Source: Raineyella sp. W15-4 (GTDB taxonomy: Bacteria > Actinomycetota > Actinomycetes > Propionibacteriales > Propionibacteriaceae). From it: 64,000 nt of DNA. Positions 38,792 to 48,281 of this stretch are shown here, piece after piece. Within the stretch, counting starts at the first letter, position 1. Every line of letters begins with the position of its first letter. The translations under genes were made by a program, and so were the position numbers. The notes under the pieces are model-generated. The model saw only the letters and a list, made by a program, of their open reading frames with translations, made no database searches and was not told where the DNA came from. The DNA is taken from positions 2,294,001-2,358,000 of the forward strand of contig NZ_CP137079.1 in assembly GCF_033170155.1 (NCBI RefSeq), read 5' to 3'.

Positions 38792-39501
38792 CCGCTGCGT
38801 CGAAAACGCTGGAGTCCCGGCGAGGGCCGGCCGCCGTGCTGTGGGACATGGACGGCACGCTGATCGACACCGAGCCCTACTGGGTCGAGGCCTGCCGTGA
38901 GCTGGTCCACGCCCACGGTGGTGAGGTGGGAAACGACGAGGCGGCCGCACTTCTCGGCCTGTCTCTGGTCGACACGGCGCGCGTCGTGATCGGGCTGGGC
39001 GTGTCCCTTCCCGAAAACCACGTCATCGGTGAGATCGCCACGTCGGTCCGCACACGCATGGTGGCGCAGGGCGCTCCTTGGCGGCCGGGCGCACGGTCGT
39101 TGCTCGAGGCGCTGCACGCGGCCGGCACCCCGATGGCCCTGGTGTCCATGTCCTCACGGGAGATAATCGACGTCTTTCTCGAAACACTGGCGCCCGACGG
39201 GTCAAGCCCGTTCCACACCGTGGTCGCCGGTGACCAGGTGCGGCACGGCAAGCCACACCCGGAGGCCTATCGCACAGCGGTCGAGGCGCTGGCACTGCGG
39301 CCCGAGGACTGCCTCGCCATCGAGGACTCGACCACCGGTGCCCGCAGCGCCGTGGCAGCAGGTCTTCCCACCCTTCTGGTCCCCAGCGCCCCCGGCGCCC
39401 CCGTTCCCGGAGCCCTGCTGACCGCGACCCTGGTGGGCGCCACCGTGCACAGCGTGGAACGGCTGTGGAGCGAGGCCAGAACGGCGCGGGACCATCAGTA
39501 G
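38788..39501 (+). CDS. HAD-family phosphatase
   Basis: A 237-residue haloacid-dehalogenase-type hydrolase of the beta-phosphoglucomutase/phosphatase subgroup. Motif I is LWDMDGTLIDTEP (nucleophile Asp and acid Asp), motif II VSMSS, motif III Lys in GKPHPEAYRTAV, motif IV AIEDSTTGARSA. All catalytic residues are present. It overlaps the GntR stop by 4 bp and its end overlaps the convergent amidohydrolase by 7 bp. The substrate is unknown; it could recycle a phosphorylated intermediate of the neighbouring kinase pathway. Confidence 0.88.
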   Translation: MTAASKTLESRRGPAAVLWDMDGTLIDTEPYWVEACRELVHAHGGEVGNDEAAALLGLSLVDTARVVIGLGVSLPENHVIGEIATSVRTRMVAQGAPWRPGARSLLEALHAAGTPMALVSMSSREIIDVFLETLAPDGSSPFHTVVAGDQVRHGKPHPEAYRTAVEALALRPEDCLAIEDSTTGARSAVAAGLPTLLVPSAPGAPVPGALLTATLVGATVHSVERLWSEARTARDHQ

Positions 39502-40712
39502 CCGGCAGTGAGCTCCGCGAGCACGCCCGTCAGGGTCACCAGTCCCTTCTCGAGGTCGGACGGCAGGGTGTACTCCCTCGGCGAGTGGGCGTGACCACCA
39601 CAGCTCGGGACGAAGATCAGAACGGTCGGCATCGTACGGGCCACGATCACGGCATCATGACCCGCGATCGTGCACAGCTCCCCGACGGTGAATCCGAGGG
39701 ACTGTGCGACCGACCGGGTCAGCTCGATGCCTTCCGGCCAGAACGCGCGCGATCCCCGGGCTGACCGCTGTACCACCTCAATCTCCAAGCCGTACGCGTC
39801 CGCGACCGTGCTCAGCATCTCCTCGAACCATTCCTCCGCCCGGAGAACAGTGCCGAGCTCGGCGCTGCGCAGTTCGATATGGGCCGCGGCCACCGAAGTG
39901 ACCACGTTCGGGGAATGGGGAAAGGTCACCACGTCGGTCGCGGAGGCGTGGAACTGCTCGTCGTGGTGTCGCGCAAAGTCATCGATCGCCGCGACAATCC
40001 TGGCGAGTCCCACCAGGGCATCCCTCCGTTGCACCATCGGGGTGGACCCGGTGTGGCCCTGCTCCCCGGTGATCCGGATGTCGTACTTCCCCGCTGCCCA
40101 GTTGGCACTCACAGCGGCGACATCGAGCTCTTCTCGCTCCATCCGGTCGCCCTGCTCGACATGGATCTCGGCATAGCGCACCGCTGTACCGGTGAATTCC
40201 TCGTTTCCGAGGAACCCGATGCCGGACAGGGCCTGGCGGAGGGTGACGCCGGAGGCGTCGGTCGATCCGAGCGCATCCTCCAGGGCCAGGAATCCACAGT
40301 GCACGGAACTTCCCATCACACTCGGCTGGAAACGCGCACCCTCCTCGTTGGTCCAGTCGACGACAACCAGATTCCGGACCGGCGTCAGGTTTCCCGAACG
40401 AACACGTGCGTCCAGCTCCTCCGCAGCATTGAGCGCGGCCACGACGCCGTACGCCCCGTCATACCTGCCGCCGTTCGGCTGGCTGTCCAGGTGTGATCCG
40501 CACATCACCCAATCGGCTCCGTCGGTCCAGGTGAAGAGCCCGAAGATGTTACCGATCGGATCAACCACGATCCGCGCCCCTGCGCCGGCCAAGCGTTCGC
40601 ACAGCCACCGACGCTGGTCGCCGTCGGCCGCGGTGGCCGCCTGCCGATCGACAGCGCCGCCCTCCCCCGCCCCGAAACGGGACACCCGTGCGAAGTCCTC
40701 CGCCAACGACAT
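39495..40712 (-). CDS. M20-type N-carbamoyl-L-amino acid hydrolase / amidohydrolase
   Basis: Zn-dependent amidohydrolase of 405 residues, in the family of N-carbamoyl-L-amino acid hydrolase, allantoate and beta-ureidopropionate amidohydrolases. Metal and dimer motifs are readable: GSHLDSQPNGGRYDGAYGV, WTNEEGARFQPSVMGS, the His of EIHVEQGDRM, TIAGHDAVIVA and SCGGHAHSPREYT. The ATG at 40712 (MSLAEDFA) is chosen because a GGAGG lies at the usual distance; the ATG five codons upstream would contain that site. It is 169 bp from the PucR gene on the same strand. Substrate unknown. Confidence 0.85.
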   Translation of the reverse strand: MSLAEDFARVSRFGAGEGGAVDRQAATAADGDQRRWLCERLAGAGARIVVDPIGNIFGLFTWTDGADWVMCGSHLDSQPNGGRYDGAYGVVAALNAAEELDARVRSGNLTPVRNLVVVDWTNEEGARFQPSVMGSSVHCGFLALEDALGSTDASGVTLRQALSGIGFLGNEEFTGTAVRYAEIHVEQGDRMEREELDVAAVSANWAAGKYDIRITGEQGHTGSTPMVQRRDALVGLARIVAAIDDFARHHDEQFHASATDVVTFPHSPNVVTSVAAAHIELRSAELGTVLRAEEWFEEMLSTVADAYGLEIEVVQRSARGSRAFWPEGIELTRSVAQSLGFTVGELCTIAGHDAVIVARTMPTVLIFVPSCGGHAHSPREYTLPSDLEKGLVTLTGVLAELTAGY

Positions 40713-40881
40713 CCGTCTGTCCTCCATCGATTCGCCTGCTTATGGGCATGGACATTAGGCCCCGGGGGGAGGGCTGCCGCCGCCTCCGCATGACGGTGCC
40801 ATGACGAAATCGAGGTCCCGCATGAACGGTGCGTGAAGCGATCACACCCACGCGGGTCAATCCGTCGACGGCGTGGATCCG

Positions 40882-42390
40882 CTACGGCTCACCGACGCCT
40901 CGCCGAGCGGGCGCACGCCGGTCGTCCACCGCGAGCAACTCGCAGGCGAACCACAGCTCGTGGCGCGTCCGTGGATCCGAGAGGTCCACCCCCAGCAACT
41001 CCTCGACCCGCTCCATCCGGCGACGCACGGTGTGTCGGTGGACGCCGAGGACCGCCGCAGCACGGTCGATCACCCCGTCCTCGGCGACCCAGGCCCGCAG
41101 AGCCTCGAGAAGATCGCCCGCCTCGGAGTCCATCAGCGGCCCCAGCCTGGATCGTACGTACGCCGCCCCCTCCTCCGGGGGAAGCAGGTCGACGAGGGAG
41201 GTCCCAGCGGACGGGTCGCGTCGCAGGAGGGCGCCGAGCGCACGATGCCGGGCACCACCCAGGTCCTGCCAGGAGCACGGGTCTGCCGATCCCTGGACGA
41301 GATCCGCCTGACGTGCGACCCGGGCGGACACCTTCGGTTGCTTCGCGGGCGTGGTGACGATCCACAGCCGCCCCTCCACGCGTCCCCAGATCGCGGGCAG
41401 ATCGTCGACCCTCAGTCCGGACAACGCCTCCGCCGGTCCCTGGACGCAGACGAGCTGGACAGGATCGTGCGGCACCCGCGGCCAGAGCGTCCCCTCGGCA
41501 CGCTGAGCGGGCCGAGGATTGCCGGCCAGCGCCTCCTCCACGAGGAGTGCGCGGACCTCGGTGAGTGCGGAGTCGAGCCACCCCGAAAGGGACAGGTAAA
41601 CACCGAGGAGGTTGCTGGCGAGCATGCACGTCGACAGCGCAGCCGGCTCCAGGTCGACGTCGCTGCCGGCGAGAAGGACCCCGCGCACCGACCCGTCCCC
41701 GGCCACGATCGTCTGGGCACGGACCTGGCCCCCCTCCGCATCCAGGAAGGTGACCGTACGGGCGGAAGCGCGGTGGGCTGTGAGTGCCTCCTCGGCCAAC
41801 GGGAGCGCAGCGGCGCTGGTGTGGACCATCACCTGGCCGTGGGCGTCGGCGAGAGCGGCCCACCCACCGATGATCTGGGCCGTACTGCGGATGACCGACT
41901 GGGTGACGTTCGCCCGCCCCACGGCGGAGATGAGGCGGCGCTGCGCCCGGTTGGTCCGGCGTAGGTCGGCCTGTTCGGCGTCCGAGAGGGACTTCGACAC
42001 CGCCTTGACGATCGCCGAGAACGGCAACTCCCAGGGGATCTCGAACAGCGGCAGACCATGGGTCTCGGCCGCCCGCACCAGGTCCTCGGGAACGGCATCG
42101 AAGTGGACGCCGACCCCGAAGCCCACGGCCACCACACCGCTGTCCCGCAACCGTCGGACGTAGTCGTCACAGATCCCGTCGAGCCCGTCCGCACCGGGAT
42201 GGCCCGACCGGGGGAGGTGCGACCCCGTCGTGAGGAGCACCTCCCCCGGCTCGGTGAACGGGGACGAATCGCTGAGTTCGCTCTGGTGCGCCCAGTGGAC
42301 CGGCGCGTCGAGGGTGCCAGGTGCTCCCTCCGCCACCAGCACCAGACCGAGGTGGCGCTGCTCGAGGAGCTGGCGGACGGAGAGGGACAT
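40882..42390 (-). CDS. PucR-family transcriptional regulator
   Basis: A 502-residue regulator with an N-terminal PucR (purine catabolism) sensor domain (SVRQLLEQRHLGLVLVAEGA, GEVLLTTGSHLP, VAVGFGVGVHFDAVPEDLV) and a C-terminal PucR-type helix-turn-helix (RAAAVLGVHRHTVRRRMERV). The middle is GGDEF-like in position but degenerate. The ATG at 42390 follows the family start MSLSVRQLL. Divergent from the aminotransferase operon at 42546, which it probably controls; effector likely an amino acid derivative, inferred. Confidence 0.87.
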   Translation of the reverse strand: MSLSVRQLLEQRHLGLVLVAEGAPGTLDAPVHWAHQSELSDSSPFTEPGEVLLTTGSHLPRSGHPGADGLDGICDDYVRRLRDSGVVAVGFGVGVHFDAVPEDLVRAAETHGLPLFEIPWELPFSAIVKAVSKSLSDAEQADLRRTNRAQRRLISAVGRANVTQSVIRSTAQIIGGWAALADAHGQVMVHTSAAALPLAEEALTAHRASARTVTFLDAEGGQVRAQTIVAGDGSVRGVLLAGSDVDLEPAALSTCMLASNLLGVYLSLSGWLDSALTEVRALLVEEALAGNPRPAQRAEGTLWPRVPHDPVQLVCVQGPAEALSGLRVDDLPAIWGRVEGRLWIVTTPAKQPKVSARVARQADLVQGSADPCSWQDLGGARHRALGALLRRDPSAGTSLVDLLPPEEGAAYVRSRLGPLMDSEAGDLLEALRAWVAEDGVIDRAAAVLGVHRHTVRRRMERVEELLGVDLSDPRTRHELWFACELLAVDDRRAPARRGVGEP

Positions 42391-42545
42391 GCCGGCAGCA
42401 TAGCGGCGGTGGTACAGGCTGGCGCACATGACTGCCCGGTCTGTCCAGTCGGTACCTGGGCGACCGGCCCGGTCGTCCCTAGGGTGAGCACCAAACAACA
42501 GCCAGGGATCATCGTCGCTCCCCCGGACCGAAAGGGAGGCGACCT

Positions 42546-43841
42546 GTGATCACTCTCGCCGACTATCAGACCTACCTCAGTCCCGCGTTGGCGAAGACGA
42601 CGGATCTCATCATCGATCGCGGCGAGGGCTCCTACCTCTGGGACACCGGTGGTCGCCGCTACCTGGACTGGGTCCAGGGGATCGCGGTCAACGCTCTGGG
42701 CCACTGTCACCCCCGCGTCGTCGCCGCGATCAAGGGCCAGGTCGACAAACTGCTCACCGCCTCGTTCAACATGGTCAACTACGAGACCACCCTGCAGTGG
42801 GCCGAACGCATCGCCGAGGTGGCTCCGGGCGAGCTGTCGACGACCTTCTTCTCCAACGGCGGAGCGGAAGCCATCGACGGCGCCCTCAAACTGGCGAAGG
42901 CCTACACCGGCCGGCCCGGCATCATCGCCTTCAAGGGCTCGTTCCACGGCCGGACGATCGGCGCCACCTCGGTGACCGCGTCGAACGCCAAGTACCGCAA
43001 GGGCTACGACCCGCTCGTCGCCGGTATCGACCTCACCACCTACCCCTCTGCCGGGCAGGCGCCGGCGGGGTTCACTCCTGACGAGATCGCCGACTTCGCC
43101 CTGGGTCAGCTGGAGGACCTCTTCGCGTACGTCCGCGATCCCGAGTCGGTGGCAGCCATCCTGATGGAGCCCGTCCAGGGCGAGGGCGGTTATGTCGTGC
43201 CGCCGCGGAAGTTCGTCACCGCGGTGCGGGAACTCTGCGACCGCCACGGCATCCTGCTCATCTTCGACGAGATCCAGGCGGGCTACGGCCGCACCGGGAC
43301 CTTCTTCGCGAGTGAGAACTTCGGCGTGGTGCCGGACATCATGACGATCGGCAAGGCGATGGCCGGCGGGCTGCCGGCCAGCGGCGTGGTGTCCACCGCC
43401 GAGATCATGGCGGCCTGGGGACCCGGCCGCCACGGCGGCACCTTCGGTGGCAATCCGGTGGTGGCTGCCGCCGGGCTCGCGGTGCTCGACGAGTTCGCCG
43501 AGGCCGACGTGCTGGACAACGTCAACGAGGTCGGCGGCTACCTCGCCACCCGACTGGCCGAGCTCCGGGAACGCTTCCCGGTGGTGACCGACAGCCGCGG
43601 TCTCGGCCTGATGCGGGCCATCGAGCTCAACCATGTCGACGGTCGCCCCGGTGGCGACCTGTTGGAGCAGGTGCGCCGGCGTTGTCTGCAGGACGGGCTG
43701 CTCACCCTGTCCTGTGGCGTACGGGGCAACGGGATGCGCTTCGCCACCCCGCTCAACACGACCACGGAGACTCTCGACGAGGGCCTGGCGATCCTCGAGT
43801 CCGCGCTGGAACACGTCACCGCAGAGGAGCTGGCCCGATGA
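42546..43841 (+). CDS. Class III aminotransferase (acetylornithine/GABA aminotransferase-like)
   Basis: PLP-dependent transaminase of 431 residues; GTG start preceded by AAAGGGAGG. Motifs: YLDWVQGIAVNALGHCHPRV, FFSNGGAEAIDGALKLA, AFKGSFHGRTIGATSVT, EPVQGEGGYVVP, FDEIQAGYGRTG, the PLP lysine in TIGKAMAGGLPASG, and HGGTFGGNPVVAAA. It acts on an omega- or beta-amino group; the precise substrate cannot be read. It overlaps the hydroxyacid dehydrogenase gene by 4 bp (ATGA), suggesting that the carbonyl product is reduced or that both serve one catabolic chain. Confidence 0.88.
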   Translation: MITLADYQTYLSPALAKTTDLIIDRGEGSYLWDTGGRRYLDWVQGIAVNALGHCHPRVVAAIKGQVDKLLTASFNMVNYETTLQWAERIAEVAPGELSTTFFSNGGAEAIDGALKLAKAYTGRPGIIAFKGSFHGRTIGATSVTASNAKYRKGYDPLVAGIDLTTYPSAGQAPAGFTPDEIADFALGQLEDLFAYVRDPESVAAILMEPVQGEGGYVVPPRKFVTAVRELCDRHGILLIFDEIQAGYGRTGTFFASENFGVVPDIMTIGKAMAGGLPASGVVSTAEIMAAWGPGRHGGTFGGNPVVAAAGLAVLDEFAEADVLDNVNEVGGYLATRLAELRERFPVVTDSRGLGLMRAIELNHVDGRPGGDLLEQVRRRCLQDGLLTLSCGVRGNGMRFATPLNTTTETLDEGLAILESALEHVTAEELAR

Positions 43842-44842
43842 CCCCGAAGGCCGTCTACTTCAACATCGACGGCGACCTCGGCTACGAGCACGCACTGCTC
43901 GAGGAGTGGGGCGTCGCCGACCGACTCGAGCTGGTCGAGGTGAAGACCGCCGACAACGCCGCCGACACGTTCGTGGCTGCCGCACAGGACGCCGACGGCG
44001 CCGTGGTCGAGTACTTCGAGGTCACCCGAGAGGTGCTCGAGCGACTGCCCCGGCTCAAGGTCGTCTCGCTGCAGGCGATCGGCGTGTCGAACGTCGACCT
44101 GGCGGCCGCGAGCGACCACGGCGTGGCGGTCACGAACACCCCGGGCTTCTGCTCCGAGGACGTCGCCCTGCACACCGTGGGCATGCTGATCGACCTGGTC
44201 CGCAAGATCAGCTTCCTCGACCGCAGCGTCCGGGCCGGCCACTGGGACCCGCTGCTCGGACCGATGCCGCAGCGCCTCTCGGGCCGGACGATCGGCCTGG
44301 TCTACTTCGGCAGCATCCCCACACTGATGGTCCCGATGCTGAAGGCCATCGGCCTGCGGGTGGTCGTCTTCGCCCCCACCAAGACCGCAGAGTATCTGGC
44401 GGAGTACGGCGTGGAGAAGGTCGACACCCTCGACGAGCTGCTCCGGGCCTCCGATGTGGTCTCCCTGCACACCCCGCTGACGCCACAGACCCATCACCTG
44501 ATCGGCGCCCGCGAGCTGGAGCTGATGAAGCCCACCGGCTACCTCATCAACACCGCCCGTGGCGCGGTTGTCGACGAGCCGGCCCTGGTGGCAGCGCTGC
44601 GTACCGGCGGGATCGCCGGCGCCGCCGTCGACGTGATCGAGGACGAGGATGCTGAGCAGTCCGACCTGTTCGGGCTGGAGAACGTCGTGGTCACCCCGCA
44701 CGCCGCCTTCGTCTCCGAACAGTCCCTCGCCGACGGCCGGCGGATCGCCCTGTCCCAACTCGTCCAGCGTCTCGTGGACGGGCGGACCCCGGACAACCAG
44801 GTGAACACGCTCGATGCGGCCGCCACGCCGAAGGTCGGGTGA
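43838..44842 (+). CDS. D-isomer-specific 2-hydroxyacid dehydrogenase-like protein with altered Rossmann motif
   Basis: A 334-residue member of the D-2-hydroxyacid dehydrogenase family. The catalytic set is present: Arg in LINTARGAVVDEPALV, an acidic VDVIEDEDAEQSDLF segment where the Glu normally lies, and His in VVTPHAAFVS. The dinucleotide-binding turn, normally GxGxxG, reads IGLVYFGSIP, so the first and third glycines are Tyr and Pro. NAD binding may therefore be altered. It lies between an aminotransferase (4-bp overlap) and a Zn alcohol dehydrogenase (7-bp gap) in one operon. Confidence 0.8.
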   Translation: MTPKAVYFNIDGDLGYEHALLEEWGVADRLELVEVKTADNAADTFVAAAQDADGAVVEYFEVTREVLERLPRLKVVSLQAIGVSNVDLAAASDHGVAVTNTPGFCSEDVALHTVGMLIDLVRKISFLDRSVRAGHWDPLLGPMPQRLSGRTIGLVYFGSIPTLMVPMLKAIGLRVVVFAPTKTAEYLAEYGVEKVDTLDELLRASDVVSLHTPLTPQTHHLIGARELELMKPTGYLINTARGAVVDEPALVAALRTGGIAGAAVDVIEDEDAEQSDLFGLENVVVTPHAAFVSEQSLADGRRIALSQLVQRLVDGRTPDNQVNTLDAAATPKVG

Positions 44843-44849
44843 GGAGGCG

Positions 44850-45902
44850 ATGAGAGCGGTCGTCTTCAACGGTCCCTACGACGTCTCGGTCGAGACAGTC
44901 CCCGACCCCGGGATCGAGGAGCCGAGTGACGCCGTCGTCCAGGTCGAGGCGGCCGCGGTCTGTGGCTCGGACCTGTGGACCTATCGCGGGCAGGCGTCGG
45001 TCTCGCCGGGGGCCCGGATCGGACACGAGTTCCTCGGCCGTGTCGTCGCCCTGGGGAGTTCCGTCACCGGTCTGGCCGTCGGGGACTGGGTCGTCGCGCC
45101 GTTCCGCTACTCCGACGGATGCTGCGAGTTCTGCGCCGAGGGGCTCACCTCGTCCTGTCTGCACGGCGGGTTCTGGGGCCGGGAGGTCCTCGACGCCGGA
45201 CAGGGCGAGTACGTCCGGGTGCCCCAGGCCGACGGCACGCTGGTGCGGGTGGGATCAGGCGGTGCCGCCCCCGATCCCACCATGCTGCCGGACCTGCTGA
45301 CTCTCGCCGACGTGATGCCGACCGGATTGCACGCAGTGACCAGCGCCGGCGTCGGACCGGGTGACACCGTCGTCGTGGTCGGTGACGGCGCCGTCGGTCA
45401 GTGCGCAGTGACCGCGGCGCGCCTGGCCGGCGCCGAACGAGTGATCGTGCTGGGTGGCACCCACGCCGACCGGGAGAACCTCGCGAGATCGCTCGGTGCT
45501 GACGACTTCCTGTCCCTGCGGGGAGAGGCCGCCGTCACCGCGATCCACGAGTTGACCGGCGGACGCGGGGCCCGACGGGTGATCGAGTGTGTCGGATCGT
45601 CGGCGTCGTTCGCCACGGCGCTCGCCGTCACCCGCCCCGGAGGCTCGGTGGGCTACGTCGGGCTCCCGCACGGCGTGACCATCGACCTGGCCCAGCTCTT
45701 CGGGCGCAACATCACCATGTCCGGTGGTATGTGCCCGGCCCGCCACTACCTGCCGGACCTGCTGGAGAAAGTCCTCGGCGACGAAATCCATCCAGGTGCA
45801 GTTTTCACCTCGATCGCCGGCCTCGAGAAGGCCGCGGATGCGTATGATCTCATGGATCGTCGCACCACGATCAAGGCGATGCTGAAACCGTCGTCACTGT
45901 AA
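44850..45902 (+). CDS. Zinc-dependent alcohol dehydrogenase (MDR, threonine-dehydrogenase-like)
   Basis: A 350-residue medium-chain dehydrogenase. The catalytic zinc site has Cys in AAVCGSDLWTY and His in IGHEFLGRVV. The structural-zinc loop reads DGCCEFCAEGLTSSC, with Asp in the position of the first Cys, seen in a known subset of the family. The NAD fold is VVVVGDGAVGQCAVTAARLAG. The ATG at 44850 is chosen as the conserved start MRAVVFNGP; a frame extension upstream overlaps the previous gene. Third gene of the aminotransferase operon; alcohol substrate unknown. Confidence 0.9.
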   Translation: MRAVVFNGPYDVSVETVPDPGIEEPSDAVVQVEAAAVCGSDLWTYRGQASVSPGARIGHEFLGRVVALGSSVTGLAVGDWVVAPFRYSDGCCEFCAEGLTSSCLHGGFWGREVLDAGQGEYVRVPQADGTLVRVGSGGAAPDPTMLPDLLTLADVMPTGLHAVTSAGVGPGDTVVVVGDGAVGQCAVTAARLAGAERVIVLGGTHADRENLARSLGADDFLSLRGEAAVTAIHELTGGRGARRVIECVGSSASFATALAVTRPGGSVGYVGLPHGVTIDLAQLFGRNITMSGGMCPARHYLPDLLEKVLGDEIHPGAVFTSIAGLEKAADAYDLMDRRTTIKAMLKPSSL

Positions 45903-45961
45903 CACAAGAGCAACCCTCGAGGTACCCCACGTAAACTGCCCGAAGCACCTTCCCGATAGCC

Positions 45962-45980
45962 TTTCTTCAGTTGGAAGAAA
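45962..45980. promoter_or_regulatory. Dyad upstream of the amino acid importer
   Basis: TTTCTTC (45962-45968) and GAAGAAA (45974-45980) are exact inverted copies around a 5-nt centre, in a locally AT-rich 97-bp gap and ending 20 bp before the first permease gene. Could be an operator or the stem of a leader; undetermined. Confidence 0.4.
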
Positions 45981-45999
45981 CGGAATCAGGGAGGTGAAT

Positions 46000-46635
46000 G
46001 TGCAAGGCCTTAATGCCATTCTCTTGGCCATCCCGTACACATTCCTTGTCACCGCCGGAGCATTTGCACTGGGCTTCATCCTGGCAATTCCTCTGGTGTT
46101 CGCAAGGCGTACGAAGATCACCCCGATCAGAGTCACCGCCCAGTTCGTCATCGACCTGGCGCGCGGCATCCCGCCGATCGTGTGGTTGTTGTTCATCTTC
46201 TTCGGCCTGCCGGCGATGCACGTGCTGCTGGATCCGCTGACCGCGGCGATCATCGGTCTGGGCATCGTCTCCTCGGCCTATTTGGCGGAGATCTTCCGAG
46301 GCGGCCTGCTGGCGGTCCATCGAGGACAGTTCGAGGCCTCCGCGGCACTCGGACTCGGCGGTTGGACCACCTTCACCCGGATCATCTCGCCGCAGGCACT
46401 GCAGTCGATGCTGCCAGGCCTGACGACCTATTTCATCGGCCTGCTCAAAGATTCTTCCATCGCTTCGGTGATCGGCGTCACAGAAATGGTGTACGCCGCC
46501 ACCTCGTACGCCCGGATATCCCCCGACGGGATCTACATGTTCTTCGTCGCGGCCGCGGTCTATATCGCGATCTCCGTCCCCTTGGGATTGGCGGCGCGCG
46601 GAATGGAGAATCGCATGAACCGGGCGGCCGCCTGA
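46000..46635 (+). CDS. Polar amino acid ABC transporter permease 1
   Basis: A 211-residue His/Glu/Gln/opine-type permease with about five hydrophobic segments. The cytoplasmic coupling loop reads FEASAALGLGGWTTFTRIIS, followed by PQALQSMLPGLTTYFIGLLK. The GTG at 46000 (VQGLNAIL) is chosen because an upstream GTG at 45994 overlaps the AGGGAGG ribosome site. Its stop overlaps the next permease by one base. First gene of a five-gene or longer transport and oxidation operon. Confidence 0.88.
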   Translation: MQGLNAILLAIPYTFLVTAGAFALGFILAIPLVFARRTKITPIRVTAQFVIDLARGIPPIVWLLFIFFGLPAMHVLLDPLTAAIIGLGIVSSAYLAEIFRGGLLAVHRGQFEASAALGLGGWTTFTRIISPQALQSMLPGLTTYFIGLLKDSSIASVIGVTEMVYAATSYARISPDGIYMFFVAAAVYIAISVPLGLAARGMENRMNRAAA

Positions 46636-47291
46636 TGACCACGACATTCCAGTTCTGGGCCGAGAACTTCCCGCAGATGCTGGCGGGCCTCGGGGTCTCG
46701 GTGCAGCTCACGCTACTGTCCCTGCTCCTCGGATTACCCCTCGGGCTCCTGCTCGCCCTGGGGGTCACAGCACCACCCCGGCCGCTGCGCTGGCTCAGCA
46801 TCGGGCTGGTCGAGACCGGACGGGGGGCACCGGCCCTCGTCATCCTCTATGTCGTCTACTTCGGCCTGCCGATCCTGCACTGGACCCCGGAAGCCCTCGT
46901 CAGTGCCGTCATCGGTCTGACCTTCACCACCGCCGCCTACACCGGCGAGTACATCCGCGGCGGTCTCAAAGCGGTCAGCCCCGGCTCGATCGAGGCGGCC
47001 CACGCCCTGGCGATGCCGACCACCGACGTGCTGCGCTTCATCGTCATCCCACAGGGCATGCGGGTGGCCCTCCCGTCCCTGATGGGCTTCGCCGTGCAGA
47101 TCTTCCAGGCGACGTCGCTGACCTACTCGATCACGGTGAGCGAACTCACCGCCCAGGCGTACGGCATCAGCTCGATGACCTTCCGGTCGCTGGAGATCTT
47201 CGGGCTCGCCGGCCTGATGTACGCCGCCATCACCGTTCCGTCCAGCTGGTTGACCAGCCGGGTCGAGCGGCGCCTGTCCCTTCGTCACTAG
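46635..47291 (+). CDS. Polar amino acid ABC transporter permease 2
   Basis: A 218-residue partner permease of the same family, with hydrophobic segments from SVQLTLLSLLLGLPLGLLLA onward, FTTAAYTGEYIRGGLKAVSP and the coupling loop IEAAHALAMPTTDVLRFIVI plus PQGMRVALPSLMGF. It begins with TGATG overlap to permease 1. The two form the expected heterodimeric channel. Confidence 0.88.
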   Translation: MTTTFQFWAENFPQMLAGLGVSVQLTLLSLLLGLPLGLLLALGVTAPPRPLRWLSIGLVETGRGAPALVILYVVYFGLPILHWTPEALVSAVIGLTFTTAAYTGEYIRGGLKAVSPGSIEAAHALAMPTTDVLRFIVIPQGMRVALPSLMGFAVQIFQATSLTYSITVSELTAQAYGISSMTFRSLEIFGLAGLMYAAITVPSSWLTSRVERRLSLRH

Positions 47292-47333
47292 CCCCCTCGC
47301 CCACCCCCTGCAACCCGAACAAGGAGCCACGCC

Positions 47334-48194
47334 ATGTCCCCTCATCCTTCGAAGGTCCTCGTCGCCGGCGCAGTCCTGGCCGGCATGTTCCTCACCGGCT
47401 GTTCCGCCGGTTCCGGCGGCGGGCAGTCGGCCGCCGCCGGCGACTGCAAGCCCACCCACACCTTCTCGACGGTGTCCTCCGGCAAACTCACCGTCGCCGC
47501 TCCCGATTTCGCCCCCTTCGTCACCCTCACCGGCGGCACCCCCTCCGGCATCGACGTCGACATCGCCCAGGAGATCGCGGCGATGGAGTGCCTCACCCCG
47601 ACGTACTCACAGGTCGACTACAGCGGGGCGATCCCCGCTGTCCAGTCCGGCCGGGCGGACATCGCCATCGGCGACTACTACCGCACGACGACCCGTGCCC
47701 AGGTCGTCGGGCTCAGCGACGCCATGTACTTCGACGGCATGGGGATCATCTCCAAGGACGGGGTGACCGACATGCCGACGATCATCACCCGCAAGGTGGG
47801 CACGGTCGACGGCTACCTGTGGGTCGCCGACCTGAAGAAGGTGATGGGCGACAACCTCAAGATCTACAAGTCGAACGTGGAGATGTGGGCCGATCTCAAG
47901 GCCGGCCGGATCGACGTCGGCATCGACTCCATCCCCGCCGGAGCCTTCCACGCCAAGGAGAACGGCACCGAATGGAAGGTGGGCACCGCACAGCCCGACG
48001 CGAGGATCGGAGCCTCCGAGAAGCCGGCCCAGACCACACTGCCGTACCCCAAGAGCAACACCGCCCTCGGCACGGCCCTGAACGAGGACATCGCCACCCT
48101 GCACAAGAACGGCAAGCTCGCCGAGATCTTCACCAAGCACGGCATCGATCCCAAGCAGACCGAGGTCGGCGAGAGCTACCTGCTGGGCAGCTGA
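47334..48194 (+). CDS. Amino acid ABC transporter substrate-binding lipoprotein
   Basis: A 286-residue family 3 solute-binding protein. The signal ends at MFLTGC (Cys23). The binding domain begins with KLTVAAPDFAPFVTLTGGTP and GIDVDIAQEIAAM, and contains VQSGRADIAIGDYYRTTTRA and GTVDGYLWVADLKKVMGDNL, typical of polar amino acid binders. It lies 42 bp after the permeases. Ligand specificity cannot be read; the oxidase and racemase downstream suggest an unusual or D-amino acid. Confidence 0.88.
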   Translation: MSPHPSKVLVAGAVLAGMFLTGCSAGSGGGQSAAAGDCKPTHTFSTVSSGKLTVAAPDFAPFVTLTGGTPSGIDVDIAQEIAAMECLTPTYSQVDYSGAIPAVQSGRADIAIGDYYRTTTRAQVVGLSDAMYFDGMGIISKDGVTDMPTIITRKVGTVDGYLWVADLKKVMGDNLKIYKSNVEMWADLKAGRIDVGIDSIPAGAFHAKENGTEWKVGTAQPDARIGASEKPAQTTLPYPKSNTALGTALNEDIATLHKNGKLAEIFTKHGIDPKQTEVGESYLLGS

Positions 48195-48281
48195 ACCCTC
48201 ACGTCCGCGCCTCCATGGTCCCGGTCCGCGGGCCGGGGCCACGGACGGACCGATCCGTCACCACCGAGCCAGGAGTGAAGC

